A stretch of 64,000 nucleotides of DNA from Polytrichum commune (taxonomy: Eukaryota; Streptophyta; Polytrichopsida; Polytrichales; Polytrichaceae), in NCBI GenBank assembly GCA_950295325.1, contig OX485804.1:67430033-67494032 (forward strand), read 5' to 3'. The notes under the pieces were generated by a model. It saw nothing but the letters and a program-made list of their open reading frames with translations, had not been told where the DNA came from and did no database searches. Position numbers and translations under genes: made by a program. Of the stretch, positions 1-10,947 are shown in pieces (positions within the stretch are counted from its first letter, which is position 1; each line of letters opens with the position of its first letter).

Positions 1-60
1 ATGTGTGGTCTTCAAACAGGGTTCCCACCACCCATTTAATGGTTGTTCATCTGTCATAAA

Positions 61-178
61 TTGGTCGTACACTAGTCACACAGTAGTTGTTCACATGTAT
101 GCAGAGAACACTCAACATGAACTAGTCATTCACTGGTCATTCAACAGTCAGTCACTAGTCATTCACTAGTCATTAACC
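61..178. repeat. 11-bp minisatellite, array A (degenerate)
   Basis: Imperfect copies of AGTCATTCANN, clearest from about 121 to 175. The array resembles three others in the first 10 kb. No coding potential seen. Confidence 0.6.
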
Positions 179-180
179 TT

Positions 181-957
181 GAATTTAAGGTCAGCGGCTC
201 TTAAATGGACAATTTTAGCTTTGTGCCCACTTCTTGTGGTTTGCAAAACACTAATTAGTGTGAGATGGTTGCAAATTTCAAATAAATTGTGGGTACTATG
301 CTCATAGTTGTCAAAGCTATGAGAATATTCTTGTTCATCATCGACCGGATGATTCTCGAGCTCATCAAAGACACATGTACATTCCTTCCATCATGTTGAC
401 CATACAACGTAGACAGGAAGAAAAAGAAAGTTGGCCTTGCAGACTAAGTTCCAAAGTGGAGACCTGGGCATGAGTTTATGAAATGCAGGCCCACTCTCAA
501 ATTTGAGGTCCCAATATCAAGTGGATTGGGAAGTTTCGTTAAGTTGGCCTTGACCAATGATAAGGGAGAACTGCCCGCTAGTGACAGATGAGCCAGTTGG
601 GTTTGAGGAATAAATAGTTAACATTCATGAAGTACATGAAAATTATTGGTCATACTACATGAATCTCATTAAATTTACCTCAAATCAGTAAAGAAAAATT
701 GAACGGTATCACTAACAGCTGCAAATTTTGTCCACAAATAGAAGGACATTTGAAAAGGTTGTAATTGCAAATATCACAAATGGAGAAGGATATACAATGT
801 GGGAAGCCAACACCGTGTTTGACGACCCTCATAAGTGAGCCAAATGAACCTCCAAACAATAAAGATGGCTATGCACATGTCTTGTGCCAGAGATTTGAAT
901 CAACACTTAAGAAATATTTGATGAGCTTATAATTGCTATTGTGATCATATGTTCAAA
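181..957. other. Unassigned sequence between minisatellite arrays A and B
   Basis: I see no ORF, RNA gene or transposon end that I can support. Its flanking by two arrays of the same 11-bp repeat suggests it may be the interior of a repeat-bordered element, but that is inference. Confidence 0.4.
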
Positions 958-1105
958 TATCACTAGTCATTCAATAGTCATTCAGCAGTTGTTCACAAGT
1001 CATTGAACAGTCATTCACTAGTCATTAAATAGTCATTAAGTAGTCATTCACTAGTCATAGGGTGGTTACTCATTAGTCATTCACCAGTCATTCACTAGTC
1101 ATTCT
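958..1105. repeat. 11-bp minisatellite, array B
   Basis: About 12 copies of AGTCATTCANN with a steady 11-bp period; the invariant core is AGTCATT and the last positions vary (CT, AT, GC). The reverse complement AATGACT carries a TGAC core. Confidence 0.8.
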
Positions 1106-1420
1106 TCAAATTGGAACAGTCTACATAGTGAAGCCCTAGCGCCTCGAATTGTATCCGTTAGGTCCCCGCCCCTAAATACAATGCAGTCCATGGCGTATTG
1201 CACGTCTGGACTCAAGGCAAGAAACTCAGATTGTTGTCTTATTTGTAGAGAGTATAGAGGTAGTTTGTGCGATTCTATGAAGTATAAGGTTGAGGATATG
1301 GACTCGGTGACCGAACCTCTCAGACCTCCCAAGACCAAGGAGAAGCGTGGCCAGCTTGTTGTCAGTGGTCCCACTGAAGATGACGATGGGGACCTAGATA
1401 GCAGAGCCCTACATTGGGTG

Positions 1421-1765
1421 CCCATACCTATACCCACCCATGCCCATGTGTTTTGGGTGGGCATGGGTGCAATATTATTGTTCATGGGTGGGCATGGCTG
1501 CGATATTATTGTTCATGGGTGGGCATGAGTTTGATATTATAATGGGTGGGCATAGGTGGGGCACAATTACATAATCATACAAGACACATAATACAATTAC
1601 ACAATATACATTATACAATTTTTGAATACATGAGCGCAATTTGAATAGCATGGGTGGGCATGGATGGGCACATGTCATGCTATGTGTGGGCATGGGTGCG
1701 TACATGTCATGCTATGGGTGGACATGGGTGGGCATAGGTCACTGCTGATGGGCATGGTCTGGGTA
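1421..1765. repeat. GGGCATGGGT-rich minisatellite with a 31-bp unit
   Basis: Copies beginning GGGCATG start at 1459, 1490 and 1521, an exact 31-bp period, each containing an ATATTATTGTTCATGGGT-like segment. Shorter GTGGGCATGGG copies continue to about 1765. Open frames on both strands here are by-products of the repeat. Confidence 0.75.
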
Positions 1766-3159
1766 TGGGTGCAATTAAAAAGGAAAATGTTGGGCTCTGC
1801 TAGATAGGTGCTCCTACGAGTTGGAACGCGACAAACGCGTCGCGAAGATCAAAGAGATCATGAAGCCCATGGAACAAGCGGTAGTGAGTCTGTAAGTGTT
1901 TTTTACATGCTAAATGTTGTAAGGTGTGTCCGAATCTTGTGGGGATGAATAGCCTCCACATCTCCGATGTCGACGACCTACATTGGCGCCACCAAATCCG
2001 GCAATGCTCAACACAAGTTACCATCTGATGCTTCGCGGCACAGCAACTCCGGAAAGTCGGGGTTTGTAGACGTTGGGGTTTTGGGCGCTGGTTGTTGGTT
2101 GCTCGTTGGGAGTGCATGAACGTGCCACGTGGCGACATCTCCGCCGTTCATATGGACGGTGTGGATGCAGTCCACTTCTTTGTGGCTCAGCAGGGGTCAC
2201 AGAGTGTTGTCGAACTCCCCCCCTCATTCTCTCCCTTTGGATCTGCGCTCGTCTCTCATAGTACTCTTTGTTCCTAATAAGTTACCCATCTCCCATGCTG
2301 AGGTTCAAGGTTTGTAGATTGTGATGGTAGGGTATGGTTGTAAGGGGTTGTAGATTAAGCTGATGTAGGGTGTGATTGTGGGGTTTCTGATTGCTAAGGG
2401 TTTGTGGATGAGTCTGGTGTAGGGTTTCATTCCTAAAAGGAAGGAAAGGGATTTGTGTGCTGACAAACGGAGCTGGAACTTTGCATTTCTGATAACGGAT
2501 CGAGGGAGGGGAGTTGTGATGTGTTTGGTGTCTTGATCACGCGTGCATTGCACTTGAATCTGGCCGTGTGGAGTTATCAGAAAAAAAATCGGATTCCTTG
2601 TTGCAAAGCATTGTGGTGTATTGTCCGCTTCTGCAAGTTATTGGCTTCGGAGGAATCGAGGACGAAAGGTCTGCAGTGAGTTCTTAGATCTTGAGTGCGT
2701 CTCGTGCGTGTGGCATTGCTCGTTTTGTTCGTGAGTTTTGATTCATGGATTGATTGATTGTTCGGCAGTTCGGCAGTTCTTTAGTTTAGACTCCTCGTGT
2801 GACTTTGCAATTGAGGAGGTGCATTTAAGACATTTCAAACTGGGAAGTGCATCTGAAGTGGTGATTCGCGGAGTGGCAGTTAGAATAGCGCATCTCGTGT
2901 AGGATAGAGCTAACTTCTATTCATACTTGTAAAAATAAAGTCAAACTATATTGAAGTTTTATGACTATGCTACTACCATATATATTTTCTGAAAGTTCTG
3001 GGAGCTCTCCATGGAAGTTCCGCATTGTTGGGTCGTTCAGATCAAATGACATCAACCCTTGACTTCTTCTGGGGTTGTAATCTTTTGGTGAGTTGATTAC
3101 ACATTAGTCTGAGATGGCAGGGAAATTTTGTGTCATGAAGTCTGAGTTGGTGGGTTGCT
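1766..3159. other. Unassigned sequence upstream of the decayed gene
   Basis: No coding segment recognised. From about 1980 to 2260 the base composition is more GC-rich and several short frames are open on both strands, but none has a recognisable family. It may contain the promoter or first exons of the broken gene that follows. Confidence 0.3.
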
Positions 3160-3164
3160 CTATG

Positions 3165-4436
3165 CAGATCACCTTGATGGCACCTTTAAGGTAATAAGAG
3201 TTCATGGTGTGGTGTCTCCTGGGCTGCAGGTTGAGGCAATACCACCGTTGAAAATCACAGCGTCCTCCTCAATTAGATGTGGTAAGTTCCAATCTAACTT
3301 GTAAGTTAGTACCAAGATTCATGTTTGGTTGACCTTGACTCCAATTTGTCAAGATTGGATCCCCTAGTAATGTTGTGGAATGATTCTTAGACACTCCTCT
3401 AGTAAGAAGGCCATTTGATCAATGGTTCTTCAACTTATTGTTTGTGGGTTCTCTTCTATTGATAGATGAACAAAGGTCATCCCACCCTGACAAACAATCT
3501 GCAGCAAGCTCTCCCCTTCCAATGCCCCAGCTTGTAAACCTACCTAAACACTTAGTAAAATTTCTTCTCCACAACATCGGTCAAATAGCAGCCAAGTCTG
3601 AGTACAATTAGGTGAGCTACTGTACAATTCTCTTAATAATCTTCACTGCCTCCAATACCCAATTTTGCAACATATGGGTGTAATTACAGAGAAGTAACAG
3701 AGTAGGGTAGTCTTCTAAAAAAACTCACTAATACTTGGGGACAAAATCCTAGGGAGGGATTTGAGAACATCATGAGATGCATAGTTTCATACCCTGTTTT
3801 ACTGATCCAATATTTGTAAGATACAAAGACAAGCTTCAATCCTTAACTACTGAAGTGGGGTTAAGGGTAGTAACTAATGGTCTGGACCCAGGATAAATAC
3901 TTTATATATTTCCGAGTTCAGAATCATATTCTTCTCCTTTTACATCCAGTGGCAAAATACTGAGTGGGCTGGCAATAAATGTTGTACTTATAGTTACCAT
4001 CTGTTGATGGCATTTGATGACTTTTGGTTTACATAGTTTGTGTGAAGAATCACATAGTTTAAATTTACTTGTCTTCAGAAAATTGTTGCTGCTATAAAAG
4101 CTGTTCCAAGAGCAGAGTGGAACCCAAGAGAGAGGTATTGTCTTGTTACTTGTTTGCTTTCATAGGTATCCTGACATTTACCTGCCTGAATTGTACAGTG
4201 GTAATTGGATACTGCTGGTCTTGTGTAACTGCAAAAGGTATTCTAGTGCATGTTTTAAGATGTCTCCTGAAATTATCCATGATAACTATAATATAAAGCC
4301 AACCTTTTGTTACTTTGATCTTACAGAATGATGCCTTCTAAGTTGTGTTTCTGCATGCAGGTTGTGGCTGTTTCCCAGTTCATCTTTGTCAGATGCTGAG
4401 AAGGCGCTGAGCAACATTGGTGACTTGGCAGTCAAT
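3165..4436 (+). pseudogene. Decayed multi-exon gene of unknown family (at least five exons)
   Basis: I do not recognise the family. Segments with matching splice phases can be chained: an open segment from about 3165, or an exon from 3230, to 3281 (phase 1 end); an exon from about 3466 to about 3612 that begins with two bases completing a codon; 4079-4134; 4166-4237; and 4361-4436. All have AG before and GT after, and every phase fits. The translated pieces include VEAIPPLKITASSS, LVKFLLHNIGQIAAK, RYPDIYLPELYSGNW and SDAEKALSNIGDLAVN. They read like a helical, soluble protein. The second exon ends in an in-frame TAG just before its donor site, which suggests a dead copy, unless an alternative donor removes it. 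No start codon or 3' end was found. The splice phasing is direct evidence; that it is a pseudogene is inference. Confidence 0.45.
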
Positions 4437-5715
4437 GTATGTTGGTGATCAACCTCGAGAATCCTCACCTTGTCAATGCTCCCTACATGAGTTCTTGGGT
4501 TTTAAAGACCATCTTTTTGCCTTGCTACGCAGAAAAAACTGACATATCCTATTGGAAGATGTAGCCACCCAGTCAGCAGTTGCTGAGGATTATTCTTCAC
4601 CTCAATTTTTATTAATACCGGATACTTTACTGCACGTACATCAGGTGGATCGAGCAGTCTTTGAGGTTTCAGTTCCTTGATTAATTTTTAGTCATGCCGT
4701 TGTGAATTAAGCTGCGAATTTTGAATTGAAGGTTGCCGGTTTTGGAGTATTTTGGTGACGTTTGTATCCTCAATTCAATACAAGGAAGCACATCATAATC
4801 AGTAAGTGATAGTACTACCACAACTTGGCCACTATGTCTGTTAGTGAATAGTTGTTGAATTGCACTTTTATGAGACTTTGATGAGGTTTCACTAGTCATT
4901 CAGACATTTTATCTAGGTTATGTAGGCCTCTGCTTGCAATTACACGGTATATCCACATTGCAGCCTTTGCGAACATTGCCTTCCTACATGGCAACTGTGG
5001 TTGAGATGTTGTTGCATGGTGTCATTGTCCTCTAAATTTCCTTTCTGACCCATGTGGCAACTGGCATGCTTTGACAGGGGAAAGTGGATATTCTACAAAA
5101 ATATCCCACATTCAACTTAGTCATGATTTTTGCTTAGTGAAGACACACTTATTTGCTCATAAGCGAGCGATGCTTAGCTGATTTAGGGGGTGATTCTGAT
5201 ATGTTGAGAATGCGGTGTGATGAAGGTTTGTATCGGTCATGATGTACCGTGCATTTTGTATCGTTCATTTTGTATCGTTCATTTTGTATTGTTCATTTTG
5301 TATCGTTCAATTATTGAAAGATTGTTGCATGCTATCCATTGTGCTCAATGCAGGCGTGACAGCTTCGGCGCACTGAAGTCAGCTTCGATCGCTAGGTAGG
5401 CGGCACCGGGGGTACGAGTGCGCCGCAACCACAGAGTACTGCGGAAAACTGCAACCTTGGAGGCTCGGGAAGATCTTCAAGACATGGTGGGTTCAGAGGA
5501 ATCAGTAGAGACAAAGACTGAGGATAAGTACAGTCCAGGTGAGCGTCCTCAACCATGACGATGGTTTCTATAAAATGTGAACATGGGTAAGTGAGTGGAG
5601 AGGGGGTCTATAATTTTTGGAATGAATCTTTCTACCATGGTGTTCATGAAAGTATGTATAGGTCAATCGTATTTGTATGTCATAATGGTTTTATGATCTT
5701 TAACTAATCATTGCC
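4437..5715. other. Mostly unassigned; one open segment at 5404-5539
   Basis: From about 5404 to 5539 a frame stays open for roughly 46 codons, rich in Arg, Glu and Thr, and ends at a GTGAGC donor. It could be a further exon of the decayed gene upstream, but no matching acceptor phase was established. Short ATTTTGTATCGTTC repeats lie at 5256-5310. Nothing else is supported. Confidence 0.3.
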
Positions 5716-5925
5716 TGCATATCCAACTAGTCATTTGCTAGTCATTCACTAGTCATTCAACATTCATTCACCAGTCAGTCAGCAGTCATTCATCAGACAG
5801 TCAACAGTCATTCACAAGTCAGTCAGCAGTTATTCACTAGTTATTGAGCAGTCATTCACCAGTCATTCACTAGTTGCAAACTAGTCATTAAGAAGTCATT
5901 CATAGTCATTCAAAACCCATACATT
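5716..5925. repeat. 11-bp minisatellite, array C
   Basis: About 18 copies of AGTCATTCANN, some changed to AGTCAGTCA or AGTTATT. It lies just before the transposase-like locus at 6281-7410. Confidence 0.8.
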
Positions 5926-6280
5926 CCCTAAACCCTAGTCCCAACTGCACATATATGAAGCCTACATCATATATTGTGTAGGAACTGTTGACCAACTGAC
6001 ATTTAGCATGAGCTCCAGCACTCATGGAGCCGGCACATTGCAGCATTCACAAAGGTGGAATAATATACAAGATTTTGTAGGCTTCAACTAATATCTTTTC
6101 TTGGGTGAGCACCAGAGCTGATCCCTTTGAAACGACCACCCTAAACCACATTGCAATTTCTGATTAAACAGGCATGGGGGATTCTAGTGGCTCCAATTTC
6201 GGTACATTTATGCACGGTGACTTTTCTCTACGCTGCATGATCGTCATTGCCACCGCAACTGTCTGTACGTACCTAATTGT

Positions 6281-7410
6281 GTGGTTGGTGAGCCACTTGC
6301 AGATGAGAAAGAGGACAAAGATGTTCACTCACTACGAGGAGGCACCTCGGATCTGCCAGGGTCAAGTGTAACAAAGAGGCGCACAAGGCAAATATTCAAG
6401 AGCCCAACCAAAAAGGTAATTTTCATGCCTTCTTGTAGGTTTGTCTCAAAATATCCGATGCGGTAGTTTCTCGATGTGAATATGTGAAGAATTGCGAATT
6501 CAGTCGGTTCTCATGTGTGTAGGTTCTCGTATATTAACATGTCGCTTCACATTCCTAAGACAATTACCGGAACTGTCGAAATGAATGTAGTTATGTGCTC
6601 ATGATAATGTTGGTTCTTTGCACGAAGGTGCATGTCTTCCAACCAAAAACAACAGCTCCTCCTCAACCAAAAGCTGCACTCCTGACCAATCCCTCGTGGA
6701 TGCAACAACCATGGATGGCGCCGCCATCCACACAACAACAACAGTGGATGATGGGGCAACACGGCCTGTAGATGATAGGTCAGCCCACCCCATGGATGAT
6801 GGCTCAACAATTTCCTAGTCATTGGATGCAGCCACAACAAGCTCCCGCGGCCTCACATAACGAGGGTCCCACATTGAAGCCAGAGAGCGAGGCAAGGGCA
6901 GCAAGGACAGCGCATAGGAAGGAAATAGAGGAGTCAGTGGATGCAAGGCGAGCTGTGGGGCAGAAACCGCACAAGGTGAGGGTCAAGGCGGGTGGATGCA
7001 TAGATAGAGGTTGCGAAGGTAAAAATGAATTTGACGAAGCACTTAGAAGCCTGATCCCTAGGATATTGGACGTGAGTTGCGTGGAATGGAAGGACCAATC
7101 CCCTTGCAACATTGAGAAACTAAGGAGTGCCCTGAACAATGAGTTTGAATATGTGGGGAACAAACTATCAGAGAAGGGATTCAAGAATGCAGTAAAGAAG
7201 CAGATAAAGACTGAGAGGTCTAAAATGAAGGCATGGTTTTTTAGTGGAAAGAAACAATGCCCGATTTACATTGAGTCCGATCAGTGGGCACGTCTTTGTG
7301 AATACTGGTCAAAACCAGAAACGGAGCAGAAGGCAATCAGGATGGCAAATGCAAGGAAGTCAGTGAAGAACCAGTCCACCGTTGGGCGGGCTGGCAAAGC
7401 TGGGAAATAA
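6281..7410 (+). pseudogene. Broken plant En/Spm-type transposase-like gene
   Basis: Two segments with compatible splicing: 6281-6415 (basic, ends SPTKK before GTAATT) and 6628-7410 (after ..CACGAAG). The second begins with a Gln/Met/Trp/Pro-rich stretch (WMQQPWMAPPSTQQQQWMM), then a charged linker, then a conserved-looking block with WKDQSPCNIEKL, AVKKQIKTERSKMKAWF and the ending PIYIESDQWARLCEYW followed by a KAIRMANARKSVKNQS-like tail. That tail resembles the W..L..YW..P...K....NA.NR pattern of plant Ptta/En/Spm transposase-associated proteins, so the family call is from memory of that pattern. An in-frame TAG at 6769-6771 splits the Gln/Met-rich region. Downstream, 10219-10581 looks like the C-terminal domain of the same kind of protein. 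No intact terminal repeats were identified. Confidence 0.55.
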
Positions 7411-7679
7411 GCGCAGTTGGTAAGTGTTGTGTTTAGCAATGATTAGTAATGATTTTCTAGTGTTCCTTCACCATTATGTTGAGCTGGGCTTGGTGACTTT
7501 GAAATGTGGGCCACTAATTGAGCGCGTGTTCATGATGACAGAGGAGTCCCGGGATTACGGAAATAGCGGAGGACCTTCAAGATTCAGAGCAGACATGGAC
7601 ATGCACCTCTGTAAGATCCACAAAGTGTTTGCATGTGCATTTTACTGGTTGCTGGTCAGTTGTATGTATGGAGTGATCA

Positions 7680-7960
7680 ATGTTTCATTATGTAGTTGTA
7701 TCCTACATAATATGTGTCATTATGTAGTTGTTTCCAATAGCCAATATTAGTCATTGTGCAGTCGTAATTCAATTTTTTATGTGTCATTGTTTAGTCGTAT
7801 CATGTATTTTATGTGTCATTATGTAGTTGTATATCCCGCTATATGTGTCGTTGTTGTAGTGTATTGATAGTTGTATTTAAGTCATTGTGTAGTTGTACAT
7901 AGTGCTTAATGAGTCATTGTGTAGCTGCAGTCAGTAGATTATGTGTGATTGTATAGTGGT
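7680..7960. repeat. Degenerate GTCATTNTGTAGTTGTA repeat
   Basis: About ten imperfect copies of a motif close to GTGTCATTATGTAGTTGTA with irregular spacing. The GTCATT core is shared with the 11-bp arrays, so the two may be related. Confidence 0.55.
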
Positions 7961-8126
7961 GAAATTGTATTCAAATGAATGTTAGGGCAGACCCTAACTG
8001 GATCCCATTCTAAGGTTGGAAGTCCTTGTTTGTGGCGTGCACAACAATTCTTGTCAGGAAGGATGTCAGCACGCATTGCTACTATGGAGCTAATTCCTAG
8101 CCTAGTTTAGGCATCAACTGTCTGAG

Positions 8127-9790
8127 ATGTTATTGACTAGTCAGAACAATGAGCAAGCTCTGAAAGCTAACACTCTGACGTTAAATAGCATGGCTACTAT
8201 GGTGACGAGCCTAATGACTAAACTGGAGTCGAGGACCATTATGAACGAGCCCAACACGGCTGTCAACAACGAGGGCATCAACGGAAGCGTTCCTAAGTCT
8301 ACGTGCGAGAATCAAGCCCAATCCCGCCCGGCTGGCATTGGAACCTCCATTACGTTCCCAATAGATATGGTGGATGACACAGACCATCATAGTGAAGATG
8401 ACAACCAGCCCTTGGTATATACTAGGTTGTTAGAAGCAAAGATGCTAAGTTGAAGGGGGTTACCGTGTCGCAAGATAATAATCAGGTAGAGAGCAAGGGT
8501 CGTGCAAGCGAGAAGGCCCCAAAAAAAGGGAGGCCAACAAAGGGAGGTGTGAAGAGGCGAGCTGCAGCAGCGGCGACCACTGGGCAGCCAATAACCCCGG
8601 ATGATGGAAGGCAGGAAGTTGGAGCTGTTGTAGGTGGGGTTATAGATCATGGCAGTGGCCCTCCCAACATTGCAGTGGGTGGGAGTGGGGTGGAAGACAG
8701 TGGAGAGGGGGGGAGAAGGGAGGGAATATGGAAAACGCAACTAGGGAAGTGACATAGAAGGTAGGTGGGAGTGGGGAGTGCATCAGTGGTGGAGGTGGGA
8801 GTTTGGGAGGAGGGAAAGGGCTGGAGCAAATTGTGGAGAGTAAGCATGTAGAGGGTGGAGATGTAGTTGTATTGGCTGAGGATGCATCCCTTGTTGCGTC
8901 AATGGGGAAGGGAGACTCTCCAGAATCTGTGAGCAAAAATCCCAAGATCATGTCACCAAGCAAGATAGGTGACATTGGTGGTTCAAACAGTGCGCATGGT
9001 GGTCAGGTGAGCCCGCCGCTAAGTTTTAGTATGAATTCGATAGCGGAACCCTACAATCAAACCAAATTGTTGATCTTCAATGTGCAAGGTGTACTTATGG
9101 ATACCAGCCTATTGATTCAACCAAATCCAAACTGCAACATCCGTGTGACCAAAAAAACTTACACACGTAGGTTCGTGTTCAGGCCATGGATGATGGAGAT
9201 CTTGGGCTAGTGTTTTAAAATGTTTAAAATAGTATTTTGGGGTACAAAGAATATTGAGTATATGGAAGAGGTTCTACGGGAGATCCTACCAGTGTTCTCA
9301 CATTTGGAAGGCTATATACTAATTTTCACATGGTCAGCAAATGATTGCGATTTAATTCAAAAAAATGACGAGGTTTCATTGTGAGGGAAACCCTTGACCA
9401 AGGTTTGGAAGAAATGGCCATGTTGGGATGCTACCAACACTATTATCATAGACCACTATGAGCCTAGGGTGGACTTCAACCCACAATCGAATGTGATCAT
9501 TCCCCCTCCCTTTCTATGTTGTAAATATGAAGGATTTATTTGAGGACAAAGATTATTTAAAACAAAACTTATGGCCAACTCTTCAAGGCCTCTATGTGCA
9601 CCAGGACGTTGGAAGTTTTTGGTCCAATTTCAATCTATCCAGAATGCAAACAGGGGTGTGTGAACTGAATCAATTTTCGAAGAACATGGCAAAGACTACT
9701 GTGGAGGCTCTAGGAGGTGAGGGGAGTTGTGAACTTCAAGTTCACAATGAACATTGTCCCCCTCCTCTTAGTTGGTCCATAACTAATTGA
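8127..9790 (+). pseudogene. Broken AT-hook plus FCP1/NLI-like HAD phosphatase gene
   Basis: Reading across frames gives one recognisable protein. The first part (8127-8450) is a low-complexity helical region. A basic region with the AT-hook-like KKGRPTKGG follows (about 8520-8550), then a Gly/Ser-rich linker. The HAD domain of the FCP1/NLI-interacting-factor type runs from about 9065 to 9650: LLIFNVQGVLMD, RRFVFRPWMMEIL, IVFWGTKNIEYMEEVL, KPLTKVWKKWP, TNTIIIDHYEPRV, IIPPPF, EDKDYLKQNLWPTLQGLYVH. In this family the first block should be a DxDG/T-type phosphotransfer motif; here the aspartates are replaced (FNVQG), so even the ancestor was probably not catalytic. Breaks: a frame change near 8420-8450, another near 8750-8800, stop TAG at 9208-9210, stop TGA at 9382-9384, and an extra T near 9511-9513. 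I am confident of the family for the C-terminal half, less so that the N-terminal half belongs to the same gene. Confidence 0.65.
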
Positions 9791-9934
9791 ATTTGGATTT
9801 TACTTGCATGTGTAGGTGGTTCCCGGGATGGAATTGCGGAGAAGGGGTGCGAAAACAGGGGATAACACATCAGACAATACAACATTGTTTGCACGCCCGG
9901 TTTGTGCAATCCATCCCTGAACATTTCCGGAAGT

Positions 9935-10105
9935 TATTCAGCAGTCAGGCAATAGTCATTCGGTAGTCATTTAGCAGTCAGTTAGCAATCATTCAGCAGT
10001 CAGACAATAGTCATTCGGCAGTCATTTAACAGTCAGTTAGCAGTCATTCAGCAATCATTTAGCGGTCATTCAGCAGTCATTAAGCAATCATTAAGAAGTC
10101 CTTAA
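9935..10105. repeat. 11-bp minisatellite, array D
   Basis: About 15 copies of AGTCATTCANN, here mostly AGTCATTCAGC and AGTCATTTAGC. It follows the phosphatase pseudogene and precedes a transposase C-terminal fragment. Confidence 0.8.
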
Positions 10106-10218
10106 GCAATCCATCCCTGAACATTTTTAGGACCGTATAAATGTCCTATGTATTGTTTGGTGTGGATTTTTGAGTCCATTATGGAAGTCACATTGGAGGA
10201 CAACGAAAATATTGGTTA

Positions 10219-10581
10219 GTGCTACATGAAGCCTTGATTGCTGACACATTGCTAATTAGATATTTACATTGTATGAGGTATGTCATTAATTGTTTTGTGG
10301 ATGGTGTATGGGTGCAGTTCAATGTTGGGCAATCCGTACATATGATGAGCCCGAAAAACAAGAGACGGAAGGTGGCCATAGGTAAAATCAGCGGTGCTGG
10401 GGGTGTAGATAAGTTTCATTTTAAGGTCATTTCGGAGTTTTGCTACAAAGTGAACGTGACCACTGCTTACCTAAGTGACGTAAAACTTGCATATCCACAT
10501 GAGGATGGAGACCAATGGGTAGTGAAAGATGTGGTGGGAGGATGCACACTGTGGAATGAAAGGAACTTGAGAGCAGCATGA
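10219..10581 (+). pseudogene. Transposase-associated C-terminal domain fragment
   Basis: The conserved-looking part begins at about 10318, just after a GTGCAG acceptor, with FNVGQSVHMMSP, then RRKVAIGKISG, KFHFKVI, KVNVTTAYLSDVKLAYP and WVVKDVVGGCTLWN, ending at a TGA. The alternation of short beta strands (V.L.S.....VA.G.I, then V.V........L..P, then V.D..G....W) matches the small C-terminal domain of plant En/Spm-type transposase proteins as I remember it. It may be the last exon of the gene beginning near 6281, separated by the phosphatase pseudogene and array D. The upstream part of the ORF (10219-10317) is probably intron. Confidence 0.4.
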
Positions 10582-10947
10582 TTTTCCTCCCACGTACTTA
10601 TCAGGGGGGACATAGAGGGCTTCCGCACTGTAAACTCTAAACCCACTCAAGAACACGCCCACGTATTTTGTTGAGAACTGAACAATAAATTTGAAATATG
10701 TATTCTTTTTCAAATATGATCCCGACTCACCAATTGAGTCTCCCTCTTTAATGTTTGAATGGTAGTTGTATGCTTGAAAGGTATTGTTAACGCAAATTCT
10801 CATTGTCATTGGCATGCATTGAGTAGCAATTTTGTCATCGCTGAGGTCGATTTCGTAGCAGATTTTGTAGTCATTGTCAAGTTGAGATGGATGTTGATTG
10901 TACATCAATGACTGCACAGATTTTGCAGTGTAGTCATTGTTAACCAT
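10471..10947 (-). CDS. Hypothetical protein, 158 residues, faint galectin-like pattern
   Basis: A single open frame from ATG at 10947 to 10471. Residues about 25-105 alternate hydrophobic and polar positions as in a beta-sandwich: YKICYEIDL, MTMRICVNNTF, YFKFIVQFSTKYVGVFLSGF, then YVPPDKYV. The order of strands resembles a galectin carbohydrate domain, but the galectin signature residues (H.NPR, the W.EER block) are absent. Roughly the last 37 codons lie antisense to the transposase fragment, so the true end may be nearer 10600. Upstream, on the side of its promoter, lies a cluster of ACGT boxes (11062-11620). It may be a gene, a fragment or chance; no homologue was recognised. Confidence 0.25.
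   Translation of the reverse strand: MVNNDYTAKSVQSLMYNQHPSQLDNDYKICYEIDLSDDKIATQCMPMTMRICVNNTFQAYNYHSNIKEGDSIGESGSYLKKNTYFKFIVQFSTKYVGVFLSGFRVYSAEALYVPPDKYVGGKSCCSQVPFIPQCASSHHIFHYPLVSILMWICKFYVT

Noticed and set aside
8387-8975. Minus-strand open frames rich in Pro, Ser and Leu
   Set aside because: Antisense shadows of the Gly/Ser-rich linker of the phosphatase pseudogene.
61-10105. CRISPR-like arrays from the repeated AGTCATTCA motif
   Set aside because: The period is 11 bp with no spacers, and this is plant nuclear DNA.
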